64,000 bases of DNA from Amnibacterium sp. CER49 (GTDB lineage: Bacteria > Actinomycetota > Actinomycetes > Actinomycetales > Microbacteriaceae). Position 1 is the stretch's first letter; the number at the start of each line of letters is the position of its first letter. Positions 63,425-64,000 of the stretch are shown one piece after another. Where the stretch lies: assembly GCF_029846255.1 (NCBI RefSeq), contig NZ_JARVWQ010000001.1, positions 434,001 through 498,000 of the forward strand, given 5' to 3'. The position numbers were made by a program, and so were the translations under genes. Below the pieces are notes generated by a model. It saw nothing but the letters and a program-made list of their open reading frames with translations, did no database searches and was not told the DNA's origin.

Positions 63425-64000
63425 TCAGGAGGCGGTGAAGGAGTCCCAGCCCGGGCGGTGCGCCGACGGCTCGCGGCCGTCGAGCAGCACCGCCGCCTCC
63501 CCGGCGCGGACGACGCCGAGCGGCCGGAACGGCTCGGGCAACGGGCCGGGCGGGAAGCAGGCGAGGAGGCCGTGGTCCTCGCCGCCGGTCAGCACGAGGC
63601 GCAGCGCCTCATCCCGGTCGCCGACCACGGCCGCGACGGCGTCGACGTCCGGCGCGAGGCGCTCGGGATCGAGATCGAGCACGACGCCGCTCGCGCGCGC
63701 GATCCGGGACGCGTCGAGCAGCAGGCCGTCGGAGACGTCGAGCATCGCGGTGGCGCGGGCTCGTGCGGCGGCCGGGCCGGCCGCGAGCGGCGGCCGGGGC
63801 GCGAGCTGCTCTGCGAGCAGCTCGGGCGCCCGCGCGCGGAGCGCGGCGACCGCATCGGCATCCTCGGCGGCGAAGAGCAGGCGGAGGGCCGTGGCCGCGA
63901 GCCCGAGCCGCCCCGCATAGGCGATCCGGTCACCGGCCCGGGCGCCGTCGCGCCGGACCACGGGCCCGGGGAGCTCACCGACCGCGGTCACCGTCAGCGC
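63425..64000 (-). CDS. thiL: Thiamine-monophosphate kinase, C-terminal part (cut by the window edge)
   Basis: Phosphorylates thiamine phosphate to thiamine diphosphate. The visible 191 residues are the C-terminal part of a PurM-like kinase: RIAYAGRLGLAATALRLLFA, TAMLDVSDGLLLDASRIARA (D-x-S-D-G-L, the metal and substrate loop), LVLTGGEDHGLLACFPPG (G-G-E-D-(Y/H) motif) and a final G-W-D-S-F-T. The N-terminal half lies beyond the right edge. It is convergent with rsmD. Confidence 0.92.
   Translation of the reverse strand, partial: ALTVTAVGELPGPVVRRDGARAGDRIAYAGRLGLAATALRLLFAAEDADAVAALRARAPELLAEQLAPRPPLAAGPAAARARATAMLDVSDGLLLDASRIARASGVVLDLDPERLAPDVDAVAAVVGDRDEALRLVLTGGEDHGLLACFPPGPLPEPFRPLGVVRAGEAAVLLDGREPSAHRPGWDSFTAS

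Overview
The window is very GC-rich, dense chromosomal DNA from an actinobacterium. Gene content and order fit the Microbacteriaceae (inference from protein families and synteny; no rRNA or marker phylogeny is available here). Genes are tightly packed with many 4-base ATGA or GTGA overlaps. The backbone is the conserved actinobacterial housekeeping block: dprA-comM-yraN, DUF2469-rnhB-lepB-rplS, trmD-rimM-khpA-rpsP, ffh, ftsY, smc, mutM-rnc-rpmF-DUF177, coaD, recG, rsmD and thiL. Between these lie accessory modules. I see no tRNA, rRNA, CRISPR array, prophage or insertion sequence.

Layout. 0-7 kb: a cut metallophosphoesterase, a LuxR-type regulator, a flavin monooxygenase and the dprA-comM-yraN operon. 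7-16 kb: a secreted protein, an F420-type reductase, an MFS carrier, then the RNase HII / signal peptidase / L19 and TrmD / RimM / KH / S16 translation genes with a type I methionine aminopeptidase. 16-21 kb: a complete oleA-oleBC-oleD operon for head-to-head long-chain olefin synthesis. 21-34 kb: a carboxylate-amine ligase, LLM and PPOX F420 enzymes, a MOSC protein, Ffh, FtsY and small metabolic enzymes. 34-39 kb: SMC and two isolated enzymes. 39-45 kb: a divergent locus of a ThDP enzyme versus membrane protein, gluconate-2-dehydrogenase-like subunit 3, GMC oxidoreductase and enolase-superfamily enzyme, probably for sugar acids. 45-48 kb: MutM, RNase III, L32 and DUF177. 48-58 kb: an S53 protease, cofD, a cell-surface sigma / membrane-protein locus, a divergent GH13 enzyme, then cofC-cofE and a glucose-6-phosphate-dehydrogenase-like LLM enzyme. 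58-64 kb: PPOX, MOSC, CoaD, RecG, RsmD and the C-terminus of ThiL.

How the parts connect. F420 is a theme: cofD, cofC and cofE make or extend the cofactor, and at least four genes (DDN-like, PPOX and two LLM enzymes) look like F420 users. Initiation signals fall into two classes. Fourteen genes have a TANNNT -10 hexamer ending 6-8 bases before the start codon, implying leaderless mRNAs; others have strong Shine-Dalgarno sequences and leaders.

The least explained sequence is between genes. Three separate repeat families occur: (A) a roughly 70-170 base element present in five copies, only in gaps between convergent genes (13.6, 22.2 and 63 kb); (B) an 80-base element in two copies of identical length whose outer 9-10 bp stem shows a compensatory base-pair change; (C) a palindromic element built on CGCGGATCCGGAATTCC arms, found only around the sigma-factor locus at 51-54 kb. 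These are the best candidates for undescribed elements.
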